Shown: piece by piece, positions 39,873 through 51,283 of the stretch
Numbering within the stretch: the first letter of the stretch is position 1
Layout of the letters: the number at the start of each line of letters is the position of its first letter
Source: Bimastos eiseni
Taxonomy: Eukaryota > Annelida > Clitellata > Crassiclitellata > Lumbricidae
DNA length: 64,000 bases
Direction: 5' to 3'
NCBI GenBank assembly: GCA_959347315.1
Contig: OY365811.1
Location: forward strand, 43,430,991 to 43,494,990
Position numbers and translations under genes: made by a program
Notes under the pieces: model-generated
The model's input: only the letters and a program-made list of their open reading frames with translations
Database searches by the model: none
What the model was told of the DNA's origin: nothing

Positions 39873-40573
39873 TTTCAATAATTCACAGTCGAAGAAGAAA
39901 TCCTTTGTTGAAAATCAGAAATGTCTGTTTAATAGACAAAAGTTTCCTCAACTGATTGTCATCGAATCACATATATATATATATATATATATACTCATCA
40001 ACCTCATCCGTACATCCGCTGCTGCGTAGGGTCTACATGTATTCTTATATATATAAATATAAATATAAATATATATATATGCGCTGTTAACAGCTCTGCT
40101 CAACTTTCGCCCATGCAGTCGATGATCTAAGCAAGGCTCCTGGGAGGAAGAGAGTTGTCTTCCGAAAAAGTGAAACTTCGCCTTAAACAAATATCATCTG
40201 TATGACATCACCAAACACTGGGTTTGAACGATGAAGGGTCATTTGCCAGCTATAAACATGACTCCATTTTTACTTTGCTAATCTTTATCATTATTAATCA
40301 CCAGTTAAACTCTTACCCAAAAGTCCTAGGCCTTTGCAAGTAACTAGTTGAGCCACTGGTTTGCTTAGGCTACTCCATTTTGGCTCAGAAATGGCAGTTG
40401 AATTAAGCACCGAGGGTTTATAGTCTTAAATACATTGACAATTTGACAGACGATAAGTCATAACCTAATCGGTGGGGAGGCAGTGTCACCTTATTAGTTT
40501 TCAGATAGGGGGTCGTCTTGATATTAGGTTCAGCAGAGAAACTATCATTCTACCATGTCAACCATCGCGACAG
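39873..40573. other. No recognisable gene; (TA)n tracts at 39968-39992 and 40047-40080
   Basis: Region upstream of gene A exon 1, where its promoter and 5' UTR should lie. No core promoter element could be assigned. Confidence 0.5.
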
Positions 40574-41589
40574 GACTTTTAGGTCCCGCCCATTAGGTCC
40601 TTGACTATTAGGTACCACCGATTAGGTCCCGATACAGTTAGGTCCCGGGTCAATAAGGTACAGGACGGTTAGGTACAGCAACAAACAATTAAACTTATTG
40701 TTAGTAATCTTAGTACTAGCCAATTAAGTAAACAAAACTAAAACAAGTCAATTAATATCAAAATTGAAAGTTCATTAATAGAGAGAGCAAGAAGAAGAAA
40801 TACTAAACATTTATAAAAAGTGAATTTAAAACTTATTGTCATTCCATAAGGAAGTTGTGAGAAAGCCCACGAAGATAATCGATGATTTCACGATCTGCAT
40901 AAAATCGTACAATGTTCAAAATTCGCTCATCTGCCACTTAACGTCCCCGTCAACATTACATTTGTGGAATGTCAATAGAAAACCTCCATCGTGCAACATT
41001 TTTTTTATTTCTTTTCGTTTGTATTTCTTGAAAATCGTTTTCCTCCATACTTGGTTTGTTCTTTATACTTTCCTTATCATAAAATTTTACTTACATTAAC
41101 GTTGTTGAAATTTACTAACACTAACACTATTTTCCTTCACAAATTTATTCCAGAAATCACTTTCCAACTGGTTCTTATATACTACATAATTATTTGAGTT
41201 TTGTTTATTCGCCTATATTCTGTTTACAGATGAAACAATTAACAAGACAACGTGAAGGACTAACCATTCGACAGACAATGAACTATATTTTGCCCTGATC
41301 TATACTATGTATTGAATCCGGTCCCTTTGCCGTTCTATTCAAGATGACAGACAATGGGACCAGTTTACTCGCACCCCTTTCTTCGCCTATTTCCTACATA
41401 CAGATCAAATAGCTTGTTAAGCTAGGGATTCCCTTTATAACCTTATTGACCCTAGTTAAGCAAATAAGGTTAATTGTTTCGTTGCTGTATCTAACCGTCC
41501 AGTACCTTATAGACCCAGGACCTAACTGTCTCGGGACCTAATCGATGGTACCTAATAGTCCAGGACCTAATGGGCGGGACCTAAAAGTC
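40574..41589. mobile_element. 1-kb element with about 110-bp terminal inverted repeats made of TTAGGT-type units
   Basis: The left arm (40574 to about 40683) starts GACTTTTAGGTCCCGCCCAT. The right arm, read on the minus strand from 41589, starts identically and stays about 90% similar over roughly 105 bases, ending near CAGCAAC. Within each arm the phrase TTAGGTCC or TTAGGTACC recurs six to seven times at about 13-20-base spacing. The 800-bp interior is AT-rich. Its longest frame (40836-41099) resembles no transposase I know. No clear target-site duplication was found next to the ends, so the superfamily is unknown. Confidence 0.75.
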
Positions 41590-41599
41590 ACGTACCATC

Positions 41600-43015
41600 A
41601 ACCATAATCACCATCAACGGTCACATGGCCATCTCGTGGTAGCATCACCGTTACCACCAATTATTCCAGCTCGTCTCCAGGCTACACACGTAGAAGGGGC
41701 CGCAGAGTAACAGATAAGGCATTGGGGGAGCAGAGTGGACTCCGATTCCCATATCCCTCGTATAGACCTTCAGCTGACTGGTCCTTCTGTCCCTTGGCTG
41801 CCATACAGTTAAATTCGACTTCTGTTATAACTTGTCATCATTCGTTCATTCTATGTTTGAATCATACTGCAGTTTATCAGTTAGAAATTTAACGGAAATT
41901 ATAATTATTTTTTTATTAGGCTTTCATCAATCTTAATATTCAGTAAATATTTAAATGAACTCACGATCAATCAGATTCGTTTCTTTGTCTCCGGAATAAA
42001 CGATGTGTAACGGATCTCAATTAAAAACGGACGAACAGCTCTGTAATTAGTGCATTCAATTGTAGTCTATCTATTGTGGGTCAAGGGGGCTTATAGACGA
42101 TACCTGTGTTAATCTAACGTTATTATGCCATACAATATTCGATTTAGCTGTATTAGAATAATGTGAAGAAGACTTCAGTTATCAAAGACTTAGTATTGGA
42201 TCCCAATGTCTCCAATTGTTAAAAAAACAAACACAACCAGTGAAGAAAACACTTTACTTATATTTTACAAGAGTTAATATCAATAACGTTAAAGTATGAA
42301 CAATTGTTTGGCATATTTTGTTCAAGGTCAAAGCACCAAAAATCAGCCCAACATAAAAGCAAGAGGTCTTGCTAGCAGATTATAACGACAATTCATTTAA
42401 GAATATAATACGATGCATTGACTTTAGAGCAATTGAGAATCATCATAGAATTACCAAAATTGCTAGTCACTTCAAATGATGCAGTCGTCATAAAAACTGT
42501 TAAAGAATTGTTATTGAAAACAAACCATTCACAGAAATATGGAGTCAGAGATAAGAACATTAAAACAGTCTTAGGTTTAGACTTCGTTGGCTTTATACAA
42601 CGGATAGAATTGTATCATAGAGACTGAAGAGTGAATTCCAATGCTCTGGTTAAACTATAAAAAATGTCTGAGGCCAACACCATTCTGTTGGAATGCACAA
42701 GATTTGAAGTGTCTGCAGCAACATCTGGTCACAGAGAGTACATATTATCGTTAAGAGTAGGTCCATAGAAGGATATGAAGAGGAGGAGGAGGGTTCCTTA
42801 ATGTCTGAAGAAAGGTAGATTCAACAATTAGTCAGCTATTAAGCAAAAGAAAAGATTCAATGAGTCTTTCTATATAATGATCTTAAAGTACTTTCTTAAT
42901 TGTCCTGTAATTACATCTTCAAATGACAACCAATCACAGCATACAGCATGAAAATGCATAACGAAATAAATTGTGTTCAAATACAAAGGTTGCAACAATA
43001 TAGATGTTAGCAATT
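41600..43015. other. No recognisable gene
   Basis: Spacer with short open frames only. The 69-codon frame at 42418-42627 is not low-complexity but shows no known motif. Confidence 0.4.
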
Positions 43016-43420
43016 ACAGAATATAGAATCATCTCTTCGTCTCATCATGTGACCATACAAATCTCCTTCTGGCTTCTCATACATCGTCCCAACACATGCC
43101 CCACCCCAGAGTGTCTTTCTGATAACTTCATTCCTATCGTTCGACATCATCCACCTCATTTTCGTTCCTTCCCTTTAACAACCCTTCTTCCTTTCTCCTC
43201 ATCATCAGTGTCCAGGCCTCTGCTCCATACATCTTCACTGGCCTCCTCAGCATAATCCTCATGATTTCGTAAACCTTTCCCTTGAGATGGGAATCAGCTT
43301 TTGGTGTCACACAACACAATCGTTCTTCTATTTCTCTTAAGCATGTTCTCGACATCAATCTCGAACCACCTTCAGCACTAACTACTGATCCAAAGTATTC
43401 AAATGTATTATGCAATACTA
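43016..43420 (-). pseudogene. LINE fragment (RTE-like C-terminal region of a reverse transcriptase)
   Basis: Read on the minus strand from about 43415, the translation includes FEYFGSVVSAEGGS, LKGKVYEIMRIMLRRPVKMY followed by GAEAWTL, and then RNEVIRKTL and GHMMRRRD. These match the order of the post-palm blocks (LGS...G, L.gkvy...RPv.lYGaEtW, RN..IR..L, GHv.RR) of RTE/L1-type non-LTR elements. The stretch is nearly free of stops over about 130 codons but is truncated at both ends, with an internal deletion after DDVER. Confidence 0.7.
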
Positions 43421-43542
43421 AACAATAGAATCGTTATTACAATTTAAACAATTTAAAATAAATTATATAAAGTTGAAGATTACATTCGATTCAATGGATT
43501 GCAATGAAATCACACTTCAAAACATTTGCAAACAACTGATCA

Positions 43543-43675
43543 ATGCAACTCCATACAACAGATGCAACTCCAGGCAACAGATGCAACTCCAGGCAACAGA
43601 TGCAACTCCAGGCAACAGATGCAACTCCAGGCAACAGATGCAACTCCAGACAACAGATACAACTCCAGGCCACAG
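43543..43675. repeat. 19-bp minisatellite, seven copies
   Basis: Unit GATGCAACTCCAGGCAACA repeated about seven times, the middle four identical. Because 19 is not a multiple of three, all three frames are read in turn, and the overlapping open frames are artefacts. Confidence 0.93.
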
Positions 43676-44502
43676 AAGAAGAGCAGGAAAAGCATTCAGC
43701 ATCTGTAGAAATCCTTTCACTTAGCATTAGAACAGAAAATACCAAATTGTACATTGTTAGAATTAGTAGTTAGCATGCACATTAGAGTATTTATGTAGCT
43801 CCTTTATTAGCATCATAACATCATTGAAAACGATGAAGCACTGAAAGTACGAAACTAATATACAACCACGAAAGTGATTATTATTATGTCTTGAAAGTCA
43901 AGCAATGCAGAAAATAGAAACATTTGGATGAACTGAAGGGAAACAGAAATGAACAAAAAATCAAACGGCAATCTGAATAACCATCTAACGACATTCTCCT
44001 CATACTCCACATTCTCCTCTCAACAATCCTCCTCTTCCTCCTCTTCTTCTTCCAGTCAGCATAGAATGTCATGTGCAAAGACTCCATCCAACCATAAAGG
44101 AAAGTAAACTGAGAAGATGAAATCAAAGAGATAAAAGACCAGAAAACATCCATCAAACTCCCGTTAAGTTGCAATAAAACTAATGCACAAAAAGAGCTAC
44201 TTCAGTTTGAATATTTTAAAAATAAAATAACATCAGATCAACCGAAAAATCAAACATTTAATACTTAACCAAGAAATGTCTTCTCGCGCAAGAGACGCAA
44301 CTTCTGTCCATACCTGCAGAAACCGGAAAATACTTAATATAAAAATTAAATGGCCAATTTCCACTTCATTACAAGATTCTTCACAGATAAAAACGGATGA
44401 CAAGGCTCATCATCTTTGGATCTATATCAGTAGCAAAGAAATCCAATTCCCATTGAATACAAACAGACTTAAAATCAATATTAACACATACAAAAGCAAA
44501 AC
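43676..44502. other. No recognisable gene
   Basis: Unique-looking DNA, with a CTCCTCTTCCTCCTC-type tract at 44020-44055. Confidence 0.45.
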
Positions 44503-45200
44503 TAGAGATGTACCGATTAATCGGCCAGCCGGCTAATTGGGCCGATTGTAGAGATATCGGTGGTATCGGCAAGATAATCGGCGCCGATAATAAAAATAAT
44601 TTTTTAAATTTTATAATATTATTTTCAGTCTATAAAAGCAAAATGACGACAGCAACATCATTGGGTCTGTGAAGAACAGCATTGCGTTCCGATCCCACAG
44701 CAAAAGACCACCCAGTAGGCATGGGAAAGTGCAAACATAGGCATTTGCACATTGAATCATAGTAATTACCCTAGCACACCCCGCACAGGTCATCTCTGCT
44801 GGCCCAATCTTGCTGCTGGCAGGTAGTTTATGCCAAAGTCGCATGTCGTAAAAGTGGGGAGAGGAGGGAATGACATCATTGGTATGTTTGATACAAGGAG
44901 GCATCTAGTGACATAGATATCTCTCCTCCGTCATGCAAGGTCGACGGCGGTCTGCCTAATCTGTAATGCCTGACTAGGATTAGTCCCAAACTACATGTAT
45001 AGTTTGTATATGTCTCCTAGGGAGCAAGTGTTTTGCTTGTATCACAACAATAGGCAGCAGCAGTAGGTCTATCTTTTGGAACCGGACATCTTGGGAAACA
45101 CAATGAAATAATCGGCAAAATAATCGGGTTTCGGCAAATGAATAATCGGCAATAATCGGTATCTGCATAATCGGAAAAAAGGGATATTGGTATAGCTCTA
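44503..45200. mobile_element. hAT-type non-autonomous element rich in ATCGG motifs
   Basis: The left end TAGAGATGTACCGATTAATC and the minus-strand right end TAGAGCTATACCAATATCCC are inverted repeats. The flanking octamers AGCAAAAC and TGCAAAAG match at six of eight. Clusters of AATCGGC / GCCGATT lie just inside both ends, like subterminal binding sites. The interior has no transposase frame. A related design (TAGGGCTGTACC ends) occurs at 56372-56826. Confidence 0.75.
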
Positions 45201-45611
45201 TGCAAAAGCTGGTAAAATCTATTCAGACCCCAAAACATTTTCATTGATCAGCAGAGACGCATTTTCTGAATTTAACAGCTGAGTAAAAATCGGACAACAA
45301 ACAAAGATTCACTGACGACAACATAGACTCAGCAAAAGAAAACTGAACACCACAGAAGCAATCTTTAAAATGAAGTATATATAAAATGACAGATCAAAGA
45401 GAACAGATCAAAGAAAAACTGGAATAAATTCCAGATCAATAAAGGAGTAACTGTCCCTTATTAAAATCTCTCAATGCAGAAATTCATCTCTCAACATCAA
45501 CAATTGACGAGTCAAGGAGTATTTTATTTTAAAGAAATCTAAAAACCAGAAACTTATTCCCTTCAACAAATAATGTTCAACTGAATGCAAACCATCTCAT
45601 CATCACCATCG

Positions 45612-45644
<33 letters not shown>

Positions 45645-46049
45645 GACTTCCAACCATTAAACGACAAGTGCATAATAAAAGTAACAGGGAACCAGCTCAG
45701 CTCATCACCAAATAGTTCAACCAACTCCAGAAGAACCAAATGGAACTGAAACATACTCAACTCCAGATTCATATAAACAAACAGTTTATTCATCATCTTT
45801 GGAATTTAGCATATTTAACAATATTTCACAAGTTGTACCTCAAATCAGTTCATAGCAATGTTCAACATTGTTAGAAATTATTATACATCTGAAACATCTG
45901 TGAAACTTTGAACATCAAAAGACGATACTTAATCACTTTATGTCACCTCCTGTTATCAGTAAATACAACCTTACAATGGAATTTCAACCAGACGAAATGA
46001 AGGATCACTCGATCAGTGGGTACGCTCTGAGTATATAGAAGACATTGAC
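45201..46049. other. No recognisable gene; (CAT)n at 45610-45642
   Basis: AT-rich spacer with a short CAT repeat. Nothing else identified. Confidence 0.5.
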
Positions 46050-46270
46050 GAGGCCAACCATCACCGAGGCCAACCATCAAGGAGGTCAACCATCACTGAG
46101 GCCAACCATCAATGAGGTCAACCATCAATGAGGACAACCATCAATGAGGACAACCGTCATTGAGGCCAACCGTCAATGAGGTCAACCATCAATGAGGCCA
46201 ACCATCAATAAGGTCAACCATCAATGAAGCCAACCATCCATGAGGCCAATTATCAACGAGGCCAACAACT
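46050..46270. repeat. 16-bp minisatellite, about 14 copies
   Basis: Unit GAGGCCAACCATCAAT with frequent C/T and A/G variants (GAGGTCAACC, GAGGACAACC). Divergence between copies suggests an older array than those at 43.5 and 53.8 kb. Confidence 0.92.
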
Positions 46271-46800
46271 GTCAACTCCAAACTAGCTAAAATCATCACG
46301 AACTATACAACAACTGAATCCTTCTTCAAAGATTACTTCTTTCAAAAATTAAACACGACAAAATTACAAGCATAAAACTTCAAAACATTTGTTCAAACCG
46401 CCTTCAAAAGAAACCACTTCTCGAAGTCTCGCCGTCTTAAATACCAACTGAACATACTTTTTTAACAATGTCCAAAATTAACTAAGCTTAGATCATAAAC
46501 ATTTTTAATTAAAAATCAATTCATACAGAAAACATGAAGCAAACAATCTCAAACATTTGTCTATACTGTAGGACAAAAACAAAATCACAATTCACTTATA
46601 TTGCGCTGACACTAATAAATGTTTTCATTAGACAACCAAAAATATGCGATGTGGGCTGAATCAGAAAGACAAATACTCCACAAGACATCTCCTCCTCCTC
46701 CAGCATCCAAGTCTCTCAACTGAAAACCAAAATAACAAAAGGGTTAAATTTAGTCCACAATAAAGATAAAAGATGTAATAATTCAAAGACTAATGTCAAT
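46271..46800. other. No recognisable gene
   Basis: AT-rich spacer upstream of a LINE insertion. Confidence 0.5.
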
Positions 46801-46814
46801 CAATCAACGGCTGT

Positions 46815-47895
46815 AGGTATCTGGTGCTTTTCCATCCATATGGCAGGGGAAGAGACGTCATCCAGATCGATCACTTGTGGTGTACCACAAGGATCAGTGC
46901 TAGGCCCTCTCCTCTTAGTTCTGTACACGGCGGACGTGGAGAGAATCATTGATGCACATGGCATCCTCCACCACTGCTATGTGGATGATACACAGCTTTA
47001 CTTCTTCTGTAAACCACCACAAACCACCAAGCTGAAGCAGAAGGTGCTGCTGTGTATCGGACGTATTTCAGGGTGGATGGCGTCCAACCGCCTCAAACTC
47101 AACCAATCGAATTCAGAGTTCCTTTGGTGCACCACCCTCAAATGTCGCCATCTACTGGACTGTGGCATCTCCACCATTGATGATGCAGAAGTTTCATAAG
47201 CTGACGTCATCCGCAACCTTGGAGTTCACTTAGACAGCTGTATGACCATGACACCCCACGTGAGCCAATTCGTTCTACCAACTGCGTCGCATAAAAATCA
47301 TCCGCAGATTCGTCCCACATCAACTACCATCATCTTGGTCAACAGCTTCATCGTCTCCAGAGTTGACTACTGCAACAGTCTGCTGGTGGGTCTGCCGAGC
47401 TGTCAGTTAGAACGAGTACTCAACTCTGCTGCCCAGTTAATCTACAGCCAGACACCATCCGACCACGTCACTGATTGGTTGCGTCACAACTTACATTGGC
47501 TGCGAGATCCTCAAGGCATCTCATACAAACTGTGTCGAATCACATACACGGCACTTAATCATCAAATGCCGGATTATATTACTGACTTTTGCAGTCGAGT
47601 AAGTGGCAATCAAAACAGGGAGCGGCTGCGCTCCTCATCAAAGAATCTGCGGCATGTCCCACGTTCTTCTACGAAGTAAGGGGACTGTTCCTTCTCCGTA
47701 TCAGGACCAACTGCATGGAACGGTCTTCCCGAACATGTGAAGAACGCGTTACCACTTGAGACATTTAAATCGCGACGACGCATCTTTTCCAACGATCATA
47801 CGACTGCAATTGACATTTATTCTATTGTACAACGCCCTTACTTTTGGCCTCGGCTGCGCTACGGCTCTATATAAATTGTCTTATTATTATTTGTC
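46815..47895 (+). pseudogene. 5'-truncated LINE (Jockey/CR1-like) with reverse-transcriptase remnants
   Basis: The plus strand starts inside the palm domain: CGVPQGSVLGPLLLVLYTAD, then HHCYVDDTQLYF, the catalytic motif with Val in place of the usual Ala (YADD). GWMASNRLKLN follows. After a stop at 47197-47199 the same frame resumes with DVIRNLGVHLD, then SRVDYCNSLLVGLPSCQLER, LHWLRD, and, after another stop near 47677, SGPTAWNGLP. The element ends in CGGCTCTATATAAATTG followed by TTATTATT. Two stops and the missing 5' half make it dead. CR1/L2 assignment is by motif order only. Confidence 0.82.
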
Positions 47896-47914
47896 TTATT
47901 ATTATTTCTGACCA

Positions 47915-48215
47915 CATATCTCCACATGTCTCTGTTCATTGCAGCATCACTCAACTCTTGTTCCCCACTCTTTAAATTCATCAGTCCATTCCCGATGTTG
48001 TCTTCCTCTTTTATTTCTTCCAGTCATTATTCCAAAACCAGCGTTCAAAGTTTTCTAAAACCTTTCATTCTGCATATATCTCCAAACAAACTGAGCTTTT
48101 TCTGGATGACTTTTTGAATGAGATTTTCTGTCATGCCAATTCTTCTGTACAGTTCATAATTACTGACCTTCTGAGTCCATCTTATTGTTTCAAGCTATTA
48201 TATCTAATATCTAAT
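47915..48215 (-). pseudogene. Possible RTE-like LINE 3' fragment
   Basis: The minus strand reads KRGRQHREWTDEFKEWG around 47950-48000, like the KRGRPR..W.D..KEW block near the end of RTE/L1-type reverse transcriptases. Several stops interrupt the frame. Confidence 0.45.
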
Positions 48216-48551
48216 CAGTGCTAATCTAACGACGTCGCAAGCATCGATATTACGACAGCAATGCACAGAGTAACAGCAGAAGAGAATTTCAAGTTAAAAG
48301 AAACCTTATTCATTTGTTAATGCCTGTGTCTGATTGGTGATCTCTCTTTAGAGGGGATATATATAAAATCAGCAATTACATTCATAACAACCAAACTCAG
48401 ATGACTAATTACACTGGGTACTGATGTTGAAACAGACAACTCTTTTAAAAACAATTACATCAAAATTTCTAAATCAATGCTCACCTGACAGTGCAAAGAC
48501 TAAAAGCATCTAAAAAACAAAGCCATTCTAAACCTAAAGAAGTATATAGTC

Positions 48552-48720
48552 CAGCGGTTCTCAACCTGTGGGTTGCAACCCCGGTCGCCTTACAATTTGC
48601 CAGGGGTCGCCTGGAACCTTCAGGAATTGTAGAAAAAACGTTTTCAATCTCGCATCTCATATATAATATTTATATAATCGTGATTATTACACAAACTAGC
48701 CTTCTACTATTGTAACTTTA
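48552..48720 (+). mobile_element. hAT-Charlie-like 5' end, apparently without its partner end
   Basis: Starts CAGCGGTTCTCAACCTGTGG, close to the CAGTGGTTCTCAACC terminus of Charlie-type hAT elements, and continues with the typical GGTCGC-rich block. No matching inverted end was found nearby, so the right boundary given is arbitrary. Confidence 0.5.
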
Positions 48721-49210
48721 ATTAATCTTTACTTATTTCTTGCATGATTCATTTAATAACTATGATCACTATGATTCATTTAATAAAAGCGCTGATGTAG
48801 TCTCTTAAGACTAAAAATGCTGGGTTCTATTGATTCTTCCATTCCTGATGTTTAATGCAACAGAACTCCCTTGAAACAACACAACATTACATCATTTCAA
48901 GAACTCTGCACTCAACAATACATAGTCAACGCTCACTTTGACAGACTTAGCAATGCTAAGGGTAAGAAACACTACATACACCTCACATCAACACTTAAAA
49001 AAGTCCATTAGAACTATATCGTCAGATTGGAGGATGCTCGAGAAGGGCAATTGAAGAGACAACCAATAACTAAATGCCTCGTTCCAATGATTTAAGGATT
49101 AACAAAGTCTTCACTTTCCTTTAAAAGAGTCCTTCCTATGACTGGATTTTAATGTTGTTTAGCAAAGGACAGAAGCATCAAAACCTGGAGTTTTGCCGGA
49201 TGATCAGTGT
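48721..49210. other. No recognisable gene
   Basis: Region downstream of minus-strand gene B, probably holding its 3' UTR. No clear polyadenylation signal. Confidence 0.5.
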
Positions 49211-50812
49211 TCACTCTTCAACAACCCTGTACGGCGGAGTACTCGATCTCCGATTCTTGTAGCATCTGTAGGTGATGAACGCAATGACGGAAAGACCAAG
49301 CATCAAGACGATGCCTCCGAGGAAAGACGCTGGGTCAAACTTACTCACTTTCCCCTTCTCACCAGATGACGTTGTTACTACCACGGTAGAAGCTAGACGA
49401 CAAAAGAAAAGAAAAGCAATCTCTATCAATCCGACAAATCGTGAAAATCAAGTTGTCACTCCTCAAATCCATTCTCAAAAGACCTCGATAGGAATGAAAT
49501 GAAAGCTATTTCATTGTCTAAGCAAACTCAGGATTGAATTTTCAAAAACCTCTGCTTTTACTCTCTCTCAGATGACCATAAACACTACTCTCTCCACTTC
49601 TACTTTTAAACAAGTCCTACATAATTGAGCATCATATCACATGATATATCATCAGTTGACTACACTACCCTCAAAGCTAAACGAGTGGCTTTGAAATTAT
49701 CTAGCCAATGTGTATACCCCTCCCTCCCTCACCTCCAGAAGTATGATTGGCAGTGGGAGCAAATGTTCCCGATGTCACATCGTTTGTTGTTAGACTACTC
49801 GTTGCATTTGTTGTAACATGACTCGTTGCTCCGGAAGTCTCTACGGTCGTATGATCAGAGACTGTAACGTGGCTTGAAGTTGGAGCAACCGTCGTATGAA
49901 TTGTTGCATTTTCTGCTGTTGTTGTTGCCACTGTTGTATGAATGGCTGTTGCATTTCCTGTTGTGGGAGCAGCCATTGTATGAGTTGTTGCATTGCCTGT
50001 TGTGGGAGTCGCTGTTGTATGAGTTGCTGCAGTTGTTGAGACTTCGGTTATACCATTAACTATTGTCCTGTCCGTGGTATTCGCACTTGTTGTTGTACCA
50101 GTTGTCATGAATGACTCCATTACATCTGTCAAAATACCAGAATTTAAGTGAGATTAAGAAAGTTCAAGACATAAATTACTCTAAGTACATGAGGTATTAC
50201 CCCGTATGCATGCAACATACAAGACATCGGACAAAACACAAAAGCATTTAACGATCATGAATCAATCAAATTCTCACAATTGTGTCAGGCACTTGGCCAA
50301 CTCTAGTGTTTCAGTTCAATATTGAAGCAAGTTTGCTTATTTACTTACAAGAACAGCGGATGGTTCGCTGTGCTCTATGTCGTTCGAGTCTGTGGAGGCC
50401 ATACTGCTTATGACATCAGAATGGCTGTAAACTTTTACCAAGCAGTCTTTCAACCTAACCATTTAATAACTTAACAACTGGAGTTGTCAAAACCCTTGCT
50501 TCAAAATATTTTTTAATAACAAAAATTGCAAGACATTTGCGAGCATCCAAAGTTCCAAAACCAGATACTACGTATATGTACTACTGTCACTAAGATCTTC
50601 GATACTTCATTATCAACCACAACTACCCTACTCGACAATCGTTCAATTTCCCCCACGGCAGACCAGTTCATCGAGGTGGGCGGTCACACACAACAAGTCG
50701 TTTCAAATGCGACATTAAAAAATACGAACTTACCTGGCGCAGAATATGAAACCCATGGCAAGAAAATGCAAACTCCCAGAACTGCAAGGGAACGTGACAG
50801 AAGAAAATGCAT
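49211..50812 (-). CDS. CD164/endolyn-like mini-sialomucin, gene B (three exons)
   Basis: Predicted 217-residue type I membrane protein from exons 50812-50734 (start ATG), 50125-49733 and 49392-49211 (stop). Splice sites are good: GCCAG|GTAAGT, TTTTGACAG, GGAG|GTGAGG, and a long pyrimidine tract before CGTCTAG. Both introns are phase 1, as in gene A. Residues 1-24 form a signal peptide (MHFLLSRSLAVLGVCIF...). Residues 27-165 form a Thr/Ser-rich mucin domain with at least six N-x-T/S sites, mostly NAT, and repeated HTTVA / PTTGNAT phrases. FDPASFLGG at 176-184 is the CD164-type juxtamembrane motif. TM is about 183-199. The basic tail KNRR is followed by YRVV at 212-215, a Y-x-x-hydrophobic signal, two residues from the end. 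No Cys-rich domain. The best supported of the three gene models. Confidence 0.85.
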
Positions 50813-51028
50813 TTTCCAGAATCAAACACTTTTATTCAATTAATAAGTCGAAGCATCAAGTTAACGGCCTTGAAGATCAATCGATGAGCGCAAAAACGGA
50901 TGACGTCATTGGAAAATGATCACCTTCACAAAAGCATTTCATTACCTAAGAGTCTAACTTTATTCTTATGTCCCATAACTCATTATTTCACTGGGTGAAT
51001 TGACAACATACAGACAAAGATGGCAGAG
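50813..51028. other. Short spacer upstream of gene B
   Basis: Contains the expected promoter and 5' UTR region of gene B. No core promoter element is recognisable. Confidence 0.5.
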
Positions 51029-51259
51029 TCAAAGATGATAGAGTCGTAGACTAAGATATGACACTTCCTATCTCGCTGTGTATTTGGTCTGTGTGGTGGT
51101 CAGAGTACAGAGTTGACGCAACGCCACGTAGCGACTGGAGAAGTGGTATCTAAGATACTTAGCAACAACAATCGATTCAACGGTAGGTGACGTGAGCATT
51201 CAGATACACAGCGGGGATATGAAATGTCACATCTTAGTCTACGACTCTACCATCTTTGA
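51029..51259. repeat. 231-bp hairpin/MITE with about 50-bp inverted arms
   Basis: The left arm (from 51029) reads TCAAAGATGATAGAGTCGTA. The minus strand from 51259 reads TCAAAGATGGTAGAGTCGTA. The arms stay about 85-90% similar to GCTGTGTAT. The loop is about 120 bp with no coding capacity. Target duplications are not obvious. Confidence 0.8.
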
Positions 51260-51283
51260 TACAGATAGAGTGGTAGCTTAAAG

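Noticed and set aside
50526..50843. Plus-strand 105-codon frame
   Set aside because: It is antisense to the signal-peptide exon of sialomucin gene B and shows no domain.
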